Below, piece by piece: positions 32,388 to 44,400 of a stretch of 64,000 bases of DNA. Below the pieces are notes generated by a model that was not told the origin of the DNA, made no database searches, and was given only the letters and a program-made list of their open reading frames with translations. Each line of letters begins with the position of its first letter. Within the stretch, counting starts at the first letter, position 1. The stretch is from Trebouxia sp. TZW2008. Its lineage: Eukaryota; Chlorophyta; Trebouxiophyceae; Trebouxiales; Trebouxiaceae. Location of the stretch: the NCBI GenBank assembly GCA_002118135.1, contig BDIU01000189.1:62001-126000 (forward strand), read 5' to 3'. A program made the translations under genes and the position numbers.

Positions 32388-35086
32388 GCGGCAAACGCGA
32401 AGAACTGACAGCTTCCACAAATCTGCGCAACTTGATGCAAGAAGCTGCTGAGGCCAGCACCCAAGTCTCTAGCAGGTTCTGCTGCTGTGCTTGTTTTTAA
32501 GACACTGTCTGCCTTCCTGTTTGAACATAGGTAACATGTTGCAAGAAAGATTATTATTATTATTGAGAAAAAAAGTCACAAGATGATCACAACATGCAAA
32601 GCATATCACAGAGCCACAGAATTCTCGACCTCTATGACCTTTCACCCTGACCACATGGTACAGAAGATCTGTACGGAAAATCTCATGATGGAGAAAGCGG
32701 TTCACCTTGTAGCCCTCGCCAATTCAGAACTGCATGAGACCCTGCTTGCTCTCGATTCAACAGGGCAATGCATGCTGCATGGCACTCAGCCGACTTTTGA
32801 TTTAGCAAAGCACTGCAGGCTCACCTTGTAGCCCTCGCCAATGTAGAACTGCATGACACCCTGCTTGCTCTTGTTGAAGACTGGAGTGGTCATGGACAGC
32901 TTCTGACCACGCTCATTCTTCTCACCCAAAAATCCTGCCAGCTGCTTGAATGCACTGGCCTTGTCTGCCTCTACTGGGTCCACGCCATCCCCATTCTGAC
33001 TGCCAGGCTCGTTCAGCTGCACCTCAGCCACCAGAAACGGCTTGTACCTGTCGCAGCGCACCCAACAAACAGTCTAAGGTGCTGTTAATGCATCTAGAGT
33101 GTTTTGATTGCTGACACTCCATTAAAGAATGGATCTATAGCAGCGCGCCCAGTGGTAAATTTGGTTGTCTGGCAGTACTCCACTCTCATCCTGACTGCTT
33201 GGCTCATTCAGCTGCACCTCAGCCACAAGGAATGGTTTGCAGCAACCCAAAATGCAATTCACACAAAATTCACAAGGCTCTACATGACTTTACTGAGTCC
33301 ACACCGTCACCATTCTGGCTGCCTGGCTCATTCAGCTGCACCTCAGCCACAGGAACGGCTCGTACCTGTTGCAGTGCACCCAACAGACAGTTCAATATCA
33401 TGTTAATGCATCTGGAGCATTTTGATTGCTGACCCTCCATTCAAGGGGAAAGACAGCGTGAAATGCTTACTTGCGGATTTCGTATTTCTTGTACTTCTTG
33501 AGGATGCAGAATTCTGGTGTTGCCAGGTCACTGGACTTGCTGAAATTCCAGATCTGCTTCTGCACAAACATGAAACCCTCCAGACTGAAGAACTTGTTGT
33601 CCTCGTTTGAGTCCCACGCGTCCACATGCTTGTTGATCTTGCCTGCATCCAATTTGATGAACAACAGTGCAGCCAGTGAGCAAGAAACAACTCCTCCATT
33701 GGCGACAGAATCGCTGATGCAGCAGATCTTACATTCAAGCCAAATGGTTGATCAATCACAATCTTCATCTGCGACAGGGGCTACCGAAAATGCACCATAC
33801 GTACAAATACATGACACAGGCATCACAAATGAAGTCCTGAAGGACTGCAGCAGCAGACACAATAGTCACACTTGTGCCCCAGCGCCTCTGAATTGCTGTA
33901 CGTCTGGCGAAAAATGCTGCAGCGCAAAGCAGGCAAACTCACCGTTCTCAGGGTTGACTCCCAAGACAGTGATGCCTGTGAATACTAGCCGAGGGTCCCA
34001 AATCACCTACAGCATACTTACAAAATCAATGTGACAACAACAAAGAGAACCTACAGCAAACATACAGGCTTACTGCAATAGCAGCCCACAGCGACTCACA
34101 GCATAACCACAAGCTCATTCTGGCAGCAACTTAGCAACTTCTGCCAAACAGCAGACTTGACTTGGTCAGACGAAATATAGCGTTGCCAGCAAATGAGCAG
34201 CATGACAAAAGAGTTCAGCTCTGTCTATACCAATCTGCTCACACAGGCAGAGCTGGCATGACTCAAATGACAGTGTTGCATGTACAGAGGGCTTGTTACA
34301 GTGAACTTGCCTTGATGAACGGCAAGTATCTGAGCCACCAGAACTGCATGGAGAAGCTCCATCTGGTGAGGACCTCAAACTCATTGTCTGGGTTTTGCTT
34401 CAGGTCATGGATTTCATAGATTGGCGCCAGGAAGTTGCGCAGAAAGACAATGTTGGCCTTGTACCCTGCACACATGTTTGGCATATTGATGCCTGAACAT
34501 GAACTCATGCTAGTTTTGCCAACGAGCATCTTCAGGCAACCACACTATTGAAAACAGATCAGCCACTGATTGGCCACCTATGTAGTTGGTGTATTTTGAG
34601 ATCGGGTCCTCAAAGTATATGTTGGAGTCGAAGTTGTCTCGATTCAAGGTACTTCTCCAGCAGTATTGGAAGTCTTGCTTGATGAAGTCAATCTTTTTCT
34701 GCACTGTGCATGCAACTTTGCACACGCAGACTTGACCCGTTGCCAGCTTTGCCTGGAGCAATAGCGTTCTCTGTATCAGAAGACACACGGCGACGCGAGA
34801 ATTTTACCTGCATGAAAGGCGATGCAGCGGGGGTCGACTGAGGCATGTCCTCCGGTTCGGGTGCACCTGCAAAGCCTCGAGAAGAAGCCGCAGCCGTCTT
34901 CTCTTCAGTTTGTTTGTCATCGGCTACGATATCGCCAGCAAAGATCGCCATCCTGTGTGCGTTGCGGCTGCTGCGACGAGCTAAGCCTCTGGCAGGTCGC
35001 AAGGCGGGTTTGCCGAGAGGTGAATGCACAAGCGCAAGTCGTCTGGCGCTGAGCACGTTGTTGCAGCTCAGATGCAAGCTCTGCAT
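31894..35086 (-). CDS. DUF2358 + SOUL haem-binding family protein, plastid-targeted type, 429 aa
   Basis: Exons in transcript order: 35086-34808, 34698-34578, 34465-34311, 34006-33943, 33642-33471, 33047-32825, 32169-31894 (430 codons including the stop). Residues 1 to about 60 are rich in Arg/Ser/Ala/Leu and look like a chloroplast transit peptide. Residues about 94-235 match the DUF2358 (NTF2-like) part: IYFEDPISKYTNYIG, FEVLTRWSFSMQFWW, VDAWDSNEDNKFFSLEGF. Residues about 240-429 are the SOUL domain: KKYEIRKYKPFLVAEV, KLSMTTPVF, GGLYGADVFSG, YNVPWQLPGFKRNE. This order is that of plant HBP5-like proteins, which bind tetrapyrroles in the plastid. Intron 3 has a GC donor. Exon 6 has decayed copies of both of its ends in the flanking introns. 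Confidence 0.9.
32356..32390. repeat. AGC trinucleotide microsatellite
   Basis: About 11 near-perfect AGC units lie in intron 6 of the SOUL gene. They are non-coding, so this is not a polyglutamine or polyserine tract. Confidence 0.85.
32690..33395 (-). repeat. Decayed copies of SOUL exon 6 ends
   Basis: The 3' end of exon 6 with its donor (caccttgtagccctcgccaa on the plus strand) recurs at about 32703-32765. The 5' end of exon 6 (attcagctgcacctcagcca on the plus strand) recurs at about 33190-33240 and 33310-33390. The intact exon is 33047-32825. Confidence 0.85.
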
Positions 35087-35440
35087 TCTTTTTCCGATCA
35101 GCAGAGTGTGCTACCGTATGTCGTGTCGGAGCGCAATCGCAACAATGGCTTGTCGAAGACCTTGCCATACAGTTGACCGACAGTCACGTGTCGTTGGAGA
35201 GTAATTGTGGCCAGAAACAAGCAAAGCTGTGCATGCATGAAAGCTGGGTGAGCGAATGCATGTTGCCCGCATGCGCTCTTGCCAGCACTTCCAAGAGTCT
35301 ACACAAACATTATATGCAGTGTTGATGCATGCTGCAGTACACAGTGCTGTAAACCCTCCCAGACAGGCATCAACATGCCTGATTGGCCCTGAGCTGGCAT
35401 AACAACAGCACAGAACAAAATGTTGCCACTTTATCACTTA
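35087..35440. promoter_or_regulatory. SOUL gene promoter and coiled-coil gene 3' end
   Basis: The 354-bp gap lies between two tandem minus-strand genes. It must hold the SOUL transcription start (CpG-rich near 35090-35200) and the 3' end of the long coiled-coil gene. No clear box or TGTAA is seen. Confidence 0.4.
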
Positions 35441-38400
35441 CTACTGCTTGTAGAACAAAGACTCGACAGACAAACTGTAGCCGGAGTGAGTGTGTAGATC
35501 AGCACTCATTTGGCTCAAGGGGGAAGGCGCAGCATTGCTGCCTGCTGATGCACTACTTGAAACCCGCCTGAGATGTCGTGTGTGCCCTCTAGTGGAAGAC
35601 TGTGAGCTAGGAGGAGAAGGAAACAAGTCAGTGCTGTATCTCCAGCCTACAAACAAAGGCATTTGACTCCAATTGCAAAATTGAGTGTTCTTGACTACCA
35701 CATCAATCACAGTAACATCATATCAAATCACGGCGCTCTGCTGTGCTCGGCTTGCACAGCGTTGAAACAGCATGTATAAGCAAGTGTGGCTGGCAACACA
35801 ACAAAGCTTACGTTTCTTGTTGGCAGCTGCGATGGCAGGGGCAAACAGCAAATGGTACATTGCAGCTGCTGAAGTGTCAGCTTCGAAACAGCAAAACGTC
35901 TTCAGATCTCGTTGCCTCCATGATCAGGCCTCAAGTACCATGCTGTGTATTTGATGTTGAATCAAGGCTGAAGAGAAACATTGGTCAAGCTGGTCCATTA
36001 TGCAGGCAGTCAGGTTCTTCCAGTTCTGTCAGGCGTATGCTTGAAGGCTCAACTCACACCTGAGGGATGGGGATTCGTCTGAGCACTTTCTGCATCCATG
36101 CTGGTCCTGCCACTAGCCAAAGCTAGGTTGGAATTGGGCAAAGCATTCTTACCACTCCCTTCCTCTGCATCATTTCTGGCTGTCACAGACTGTGCACTGC
36201 CCAATGGGGAGTCAGGAGGTAGATGTGCTGTAGCAAGGCGTGCAGATTTTGCCTCTGCATCACTTCTCCCTATCTCAGATTGAGCACTGCCCGCTGGGGA
36301 GATGAGTGGCAGTTGCACTTCAGCAGCATCAGCAGAAGGGCTTTGAAGTGGGTCTTGGATTGTGTCTTGAACTGGAATACGGTCTGTGCCTTGGACTGAC
36401 GCTTGAATTGGGTCTTTGACTGCCTCAAAGGAAGTGGAGAGGGCTCGACTGGGGGTGGTGGGGACAGAGCGGGTGAAGCGGGGGGGCTGGCCCCCTACTT
36501 CCCCGTTTGAGGCCAGGATGAGGTCTGACTCAGCGGGACTGGTCAGCTCAGAACTGGGGCTGGTGTCGCTCAAGTCTGCATCTGTGGCCTGAAAGCAACC
36601 AGCTGCATCAGTAAATAATAACAAGCAGCTGCAGCACTCAGTCAGAGGTATACGGCCCCAACTGGCTAAGCTGCTGGCAGCAGACTTGCAAACAGAGCAG
36701 TGCAGGGCAGTAGTATGGTGATATCATGCACCTAGCAAACCCAACAACCAATACCAGGCAGCCTGCTTGGAGGTTGCATTTGGCTTCATGCGCATCAGCA
36801 GCATATACAGATGGAGGCAAGCACATTTACGTGTGTCATCAACGTAATGTCCAACTGCCACTCAACGTCAAGTCAGGAGGAAAGAAAGCTGAAGTAGATC
36901 ATTGCTGCCCATTGAATGACATTCAAGGGCAGGATAGTGTTACGTGGTGGGTTGTGCGTGATCAACGTGCTCATTCTCTCTGGCCATTCAGGTGTTCCAG
37001 CTGGGTGTGCAGGTGCTGCCTGAGATACTGTGTGCAAGTAATGTGCTCAGAGAATGAGTAAAACATATTGATTTTGCTGGTGACTGACCTGTGGTCGGCG
37101 CAGGTGATCCAGCTGGGTCTGCAGAATGACACTCTTGCTGTGCGCCTCAGCAAGCTCCCTCTTGTGTGCCTCACTCTGCTTCAGCTTCAGCTGCACTTCA
37201 ACCTGAAGGTCATCCCTGCCAAGCACAATCAACTTGCTCAGGATCAATCACCGCCTCTGCAAACTGAGACTGAGCAGAGACCTTGCATCCTTTTGTTGTG
37301 GACCTCTGCAAGTTCCTGCTTGTGCGCCTCAATCTGCTTCACAACATTGTACCACTAAACTGCTGTGGCGCTGAGCTGTCACAACAGCTGAAGCTGCACT
37401 GTAGGCTGCTGTCATTAAGAAGCTTGCACAGGATCCTTTATAGCCTTTCCAAGCTGAGACTGAGCAGTCAGCTTACCTGCAGCTTTCTTTCCTGAGCATG
37501 AGCCTTAAAGGCTTAGCCTGTAAAGCTTGCAGAATGTTGATGAGCCAGAACATGCATACAACAAACAGGCATGCGGACTGCAAGCGATTAGCAGAAAGAC
37601 TGGCCATTGTCCTGACCATGCTGATCCCAGGGACACACATCTCAGCATCTCTGCTGACAGCTGTCAGCCGAGAATGTTTGGACTTAGGCTTACAACTTCC
37701 AACAAAGATGCTGATTTTGGATCTCTGACATCAGCACCAGGTCAAGAAGCAGCCAGTTCACAGCGCTGACGAGCTTGTAGCAGCTGGCACCCTGAGCAGC
37801 TCTGTAGATGTACAGGAGTGTCACAGACATTTCAATAGAACTCAGCTCCATCTGTTGCCACCAGCACATTGTACCTGCCCATGTGAGTCTACTGAATACT
37901 GATTTTGAGCAGCATGGAATACACAGCGCTGCTGCAAGCGCCGCTGCAACAGCCAGCTCGAGCTAAAACACGCATTGCATACTGCAAGCATTATGTTGTC
38001 AAGTGCTGCCTGGGTTTGTGTACTCACACAGCTTTTAGGCAGGTCCATCGCACGCTCATGTCTATGTGTATGTAGCAATAATACACAACAATAACAATAA
38101 CTACATCAATAAAAATAATAACAACAATAATAATGACAACACTATCACTACACTTTCCAGCACATACTGCCAGGTGTGTATGGCAAAGCATCAGCCAAAT
38201 GACATGCTGCTCTACCTGTCTTGGACAATCTTGTCAAGCTCTCGTTCCAGCTTGTGGCTTTCTGCCCGTTCCTCTTCAAGCTGATGTTGAAGCTTCTGAT
38301 GTTCTGCCCCTTCTTCTTTGAGCTGACCTTCATGCTTCTTGATGTCTGTGCGCAGCTGCTCAAGCTGTGCCTGCTGCTGCTGCCAGCGCTGCTGCAGGCT

Positions 38401-41400
38401 GCTAAGATCCTCTTCAGCCCGCTGCCTGGTTGATACAGTCAAGCATTGGTCAGAAGCACGGCAAGCAAGAAGAGCTACCGGGGCGACAAAGTCCAAAGGG
38501 AAAGTTTACGCGGGGATGTAAATATTTTCTGAATGCACAGAATACAGTGCAGAAGGCTGATGAGCTTTGCTAGATGTGCTGCATGCTGAAGTCAGGCAAG
38601 CTGTGCAAGCATGTATGTAAGCTGTGCTAGTAAGCAGGTGTCCGACAATGTGTTGTAGTGTGATCAATCTTGGCACTGCAGATTTATTACAAAAATTTCA
38701 GGTACCTGTTTGCATTAGCTTGGTCAAGGTTGTTTGTCAACTCCTCCAAGCGTGCTACCTTCTCTGCCAAGTCCTTCTGCAGCTTTCTTGCATGCTCCTG
38801 TGCTTGATTCCTGGAACAAAAGCAGCGATCATCACTGATTGTCAAAAGCATCCCACGCTGCACAGAAGGATAACGAAGTGCTGCTGCAAACAGTTGCTTG
38901 CACTCACCACTGCCGTAGTGCAAGCTGTGACAAGCAACAGCCGATGCCTACAGCAGCAGCATCCAGAATCAAGCCGACCGATTGTCAACCAAATCAGTCA
39001 CCAATTGCTAGCTGAGATTCTACACTTGCTTGACTGCCTATCACACCTCTCAGGAGTCAACTCTTTCCACTCTGCCTGCCTTGCCCAATGCAGCAGAACA
39101 CCGACAAGCGTACAGGTTGTCATTGCATTACAGATGTGTTATGATGGCCTTTCTTATAGTCCAGCACAGTTTCAGTAAGTGTGTCTCACCTTTCAATGAT
39201 CATCTTCTTCTGCTCAGTTTGCCATGCCCCAATGCAGGAGAAACCCGACACAAGCATACAGGCTGTCATGGTCTGCCACAGCTGATTGCTTTGCTGCAGT
39301 TGAGCACAGTTTCAGCAACCGTGTCTCACCTTTCAGTGATCATCTCCTTCCACTCAGCTTGCCTTGCCTCCCTTTCTGCAATATGTGACTGTTGGCGCTG
39401 CACCTTGGCTCTGGCAGCTGCCTTGGCAGCTTCTGATTTGACAGCCTCCAGTTCAGCTTCAAGGTCTGCCTTGACAGTGGCAACTTCCTCTGCAAGCCTG
39501 ACATTGGCTACTGCAACAGCTGTTTTGACCAGACTGGACTGAGCTTCAAAACTGTCCCTGCAATGAATGAGCACAGTGAAGGATCATGCATGGTAGATGA
39601 GACAGGGCGTAGCGTCTGTATGCAAGCCTGTCCTTGACGTCATGCACTGAACAGGCGATACAATTCTGAGTGGTCTTGAGCTTGATGGTGCACAGCACCA
39701 GACATCCATTTTGGTATGCAGATTGCAGCGCGTATGGAGTACGACAAAGACGATAGTGACAGTCGATTTGATGATCAGAAGGGTCGCAGGCCACATAAGG
39801 ACAGCTTTTGGGGACAACCTCTTTGGGCTTACCAGTCTTTTGACCAGGCCTCTAAGTCTTGTTGCACAGTTGCTAGCTCCTGCCGGCATGCAGCAAGTTC
39901 TGCCTGTGCTGCTGAAGCCTCTTTTGCTAACTCCTCTTTTGCTGCAGCCTTCTGTGCTGACTCAGCCTCTGCTGCTGTAAGCTGCTGCTGCAGATGAGCC
40001 ACATCCTCTTCAAGCCTTCTCCTGCAATTTGCATCAATGTTGGTGCCCATATGCATCTCAGCGCCTGTTGTGCAGTGCACCATTGTGGTGACAATCTGCA
40101 TGCATCTGACAAGCACCACTGCCAACTTGCATCTGGACAAGGCAGTCTTGTGTCACATGATATCGCAGTGCTTTTGTGCATGGATTGAACAGACTGTGCT
40201 GGGCATCATAAGCTGGTCTTGGGGCATGTCTTGCACTGCCCAAGATTGCGCATTGTCAACCGAAAACGACACTTGCATTTCTGGGCACTTGCATTTATAA
40301 CACTGACGTCTCTGGACATTTGCAGTCATGTACTCAATGCAGCATGAGAAGACAAGACTGACCTTGCATCCAGTGCTGCCGTGACGTCAGTCTTAGCCTG
40401 ACGCGCTGAGGCTTCCTGAGTAGTCAACTCTGCTTGAAGCTTCAGGATTGACTCCTCTCTAGCAGCTGACTGCTCCGCCTCTGCGCTCAGCTGAGCTTTC
40501 AAGCTGTTGATCTCAGACATGGCTTCATCCCTGCAGCATAGCAGTATTGTTGATGACAGCTTTTGCGCCCTAAAGCAGGACCAGTCAGTCCAGACACACT
40601 GCGGCAGTGAAAGCATTCTTTGAGGTAAATGGCAGACGCACCTGGCCATGCAGGCCTCGATGCACTGAAACTGAAGGTGTTTGGCAACCGCTCAGTGCTG
40701 CAAGATGAGTGACAGACAAATCTAGTGACAGACCATGTTGTATTGGATCTGCAGGTCATTGCCAATGAGGCAGTCAGAGGGTGCTGCAACATGAACAACA
40801 GACAAACCTGGCGGTGCAGGCCTTGATGCGTCAGGTCTGCAAGTGCTTGAGAATGTAGCAGTCAGGGGGTGCTGCAACATGAAAAACAGACAAACCTGGC
40901 GGTGCAGGCCTTGTTGCGTCAGGTCTGCGAGCGCGTGACAATGTAGCAGTCAGAGGATGCTGCAAGACAAGTAGTAGACAAACCTGGCAGTGCAGGCCTC
41001 GTCGCGTTGGCTTTCCACTTCGTCAATGTGGAGAATCACATCTGCAGTGTGCTCAGTCCTCTCTTGCAGAGTCCTGTATGCAACATCCAACAGCTTCTTC
41101 AGCTTCTCCATGTCCGCTTGGAGTGGGTATAGCTTTGCCTGCAACTCCTCTCTGCACAGCGACAGCACATGTGTCTACCATGAATCACGATTTCAGAAGA
41201 TGACATGAACCACAAGCCTAGCCATGCAGGATTGCATGATATATGTGAACAAGTAGACAATCTTCCAAGAGGATGACAGTCCCTAAAAAGCTGTCAAACC
41301 TTCTTCTCAAGATGGGCACTGGAAGATTTCTTGTCCTCAACCAAAGGCAACTGTACACTCAAAGCAGCTGGTGCAAGATGCTGCAACTAGATTTGACAGG

Positions 41401-44400
41401 CCAAAAAAGCAAAAAAGGAAAACTGCATTCAGATTCAGGGCAAGGCTATCAGCATGCAGAAGAGCTGTTTTGGTAAGAGCCAGAATCGCCTGACAGGACA
41501 ACTGTAACTCAGAATTCAGTGCAAGCCCAGCAGGATGCAGAAGACGCTGTTTGGGTAAGAGTCAGCACCGCCTGACATGAAAGTCGTCATTCAGGTTCCA
41601 GAGGAAGGCCAGCAGCATGCAGACAACGCTGTTTCATTATAAACACAAGGGCAAGATGGAAAGCTGACACGTCACTCACTCATAATTTGCTTACTCACCA
41701 CTACCAACTACGCAGAACGTAAACAAGGTAAAATGATATGACAACATGTGCAAGACAGTAAGCATAGGGCTCTCGGACTCACTTGTCATGCCACAGCTGC
41801 TCTGCCATGGGTTCCTGGTCAAACAGTGCCTGCTGCAGCTGCTTGTTGTGCTCAAAGGATGCATCTGCTTGCATTTCTGCTCTTGTCAGCTGCGCTTCCA
41901 AATCTGCCAGCTGTGACTGGGCCCTGTCCCTGCAAGGCATCAAGATGTGTGACTTGCTGTTGGAGCTGCTTTATGCTGTTCCAAGATGGAGCCCTTCATT
42001 GTTCTGCAAACATGCATCTGCCTGCACTTTTGCACCTTTCAGGTGTGCTTACGGTCTCGACAGCTGTGACTGGGCTTTGTCTCTGCAAGCCATGCACACT
42101 TGTCTGCTTGTAAACACAAGCACAGGAACAACTGACCCAGCCTGCAGCTTCCACGCAAGTTGGAATGGCAGGCTGACCTGTACATTTGGCAAACAATGCA
42201 CTGATGACTGTGTAAGCTGCGGTGAAGTAATAGCGCAAGAAGCTTGAATGCAGGTGAAGCTTTGTATTGCAGAGACAGCAAAAGCTGCTTCATCATCCCA
42301 TTCAGGTATGAGCTCTGCTTACTTGTGCCACTTGTAGACAAACAATCAAGCTCACAGACACAAAGCAGCCTTGCTCTGACTCAGCTAGCAATTGTGTTTG
42401 CGGTGCACACAGTCCTACCTGCTGCTACAGGCCTCATTGAGCTCCCTCCGCAACTTCATGGCATTGGACCTTTCAGTCAACAGCTTGCTCTCAAGGGCTT
42501 GGCCTGATGACTGAGACTTGCTCAACAGCCTCCTTGCTTCAGCTAACTGAGCATCTGATGCACTAGCCTTAGCCTGCCAGGTGTCCCTGCGTGACAATGT
42601 GCGAAACTCATTGCAGTGAGACTGACATGCGTCTGGAAAGTGGTCAAAGCGCATGCCTCTTGATGCAAATGCACACAGAAAGTGTGCGGTGGTCAGGCAT
42701 GGTCAACACACATGCTCTAAAGTTGGATGCAAGCGTTGCACAGTGCGCACACCTTCCAAGTCAGCAGTGGCTTTGTCTGCTTTTATGCTCAAAGAAGGAT
42801 CAAATGCAGTGCAAGGTCACTCAAGTCACAGCAAGCCTCACATGCAACAACTGAATACCTGTCACGCAGAAGATGCTCTGCCTCTCCTTGATTGTGATGG
42901 TGAGACAGCTGCTGCTGCATTTGCTTGCACATCTCCACAGACACAGCTGCAGCAATGTCATTGCCTGCATGCTCTGCTGCATGCTTGCTGAGGTTCTTGA
43001 TGGCTGCATCCCTAGCAAGAAGACAAAGACCTGATCAAGAGTGAATATCAGATAAGCATCTAGCTGCAGAGCATTGCACGCATAAATTGATGTGCTCAAG
43101 AATCACGTAATGTGGAGGGCAATGCAGCCATAAGCAAAAGCTGGAGGACATGGTTGATCTATAATAAGTTGCAACGTCGTGATGCAGGCACATTGCAGTC
43201 GTGCTGTTGTAAACTATCCAGAATGTGTTTTGCATATCGCAAGCCAGAGGTGCAGACCTCTGTGATTGGGTTTCTTGTAACTGCTTATTGACAACCTGCA
43301 GCCGACTCTGCAAGTCCTGCACATCCCTCTGGTACTCATCAAGCTGGTTCTGAAATTCCCTGCATGAAATTTTAGTGCTTGTTGAGACCGTGTACAGCAC
43401 AGGCTTGATGATGCTTTAGCAAAGTAGCCAAGCGCAGATTGCAGCGACAAGCATCAGCCAGCATGTAATGCACATCATTGCAAGACTGTCTGTGGTTTTT
43501 GCAGCATGCATCAGGGTTGACATGTGAAGGCAATGGGAGACGATCACAGACGCAACATCACGGCTTGACTGCATGAGCAATGTTGTGCTGCTTACATGGA
43601 TGGCTGTGGCATACTCCAAGGTTGATGTTGTAGGTGAATGTCCAAGCTCACAGGCTTCATGGCGTCAATGGTGGCCCTGCACATGAGGCCATACTCTTCG
43701 TCCAATTTCAAGTGTGCCCTCACGATCTTTTCAGGTGTGAGTGGAATAATCTTGTCATGGTTTTGCCATTGACGATGACAGAGGCATTCGATCAAGGCCC
43801 TGTGTGAGCCCACTAAAGTTATGCAGTTGCTTGCTGGCAGGAAATGCAGTGCTGCCAATTCACAACAGCCGAGCCACTCAAGCTGCATCATGCACAACCC
43901 ATGCTGCTTGCACCTGTCAATCTGTATACGGGACAGCACAAGGCAGTGCATGACCGGTATATGCATCCTGCACTGTACAGCTGATTGCTCCCAGGCATGC
44001 CAGTGACAGGAATGGACCAGACCAATGCATCTGAAAATGCAAACACAGAGAAAAGAACCAGGACAGGGATCTTGACCTTGAGGCATCATACCAGGAGCCT
44101 CTGTCAGCTGAAACAGCCTGGCATTGCTATCTCTCAGCCGCACATCAGCAGACAATGCAAGGGCTTGGGTATGCTCACACGTGAGCCACAGCTGCAAACA
44201 ATACCTGCTAGCAGCAAGCTCGGCCTCTACTGCTATCAACTGCTTGTGCATTTGAGGCGCATGGTTCTCCTGGTCATGGCTTAGCGCCTGCTGCAACTCA
44301 CTGACATCCAGCTCCAGCTGTGTCACCCGGGCACTGCTCTTGTCAAGCAATTGCTGAGTCTGCTCCAGCTGTTTCACCCCATCGTTGCAATTTTCAAGCA

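Noticed and set aside
32356..32390. AGC run as a coding polyglutamine/polyserine tract
   Set aside because: It lies in intron 6 of the SOUL gene, and neither strand gives a supported exon here.
33403..33768. Minus-strand segment starting MKIVIDQPFGLN as a SOUL exon
   Set aside because: It has splice-like borders but no phase that joins exon 4 to it. Skipping it joins VNPENG to KINKHVDAWDS exactly as in plant relatives.
43592..44204. Extension of the 2.8-kb coiled-coil exon to the stop at 43592
   Set aside because: After 44205 the heptad pattern ends and the sequence becomes Cys/His-rich. A good donor at 44204 joins in phase to the next coiled-coil exon.
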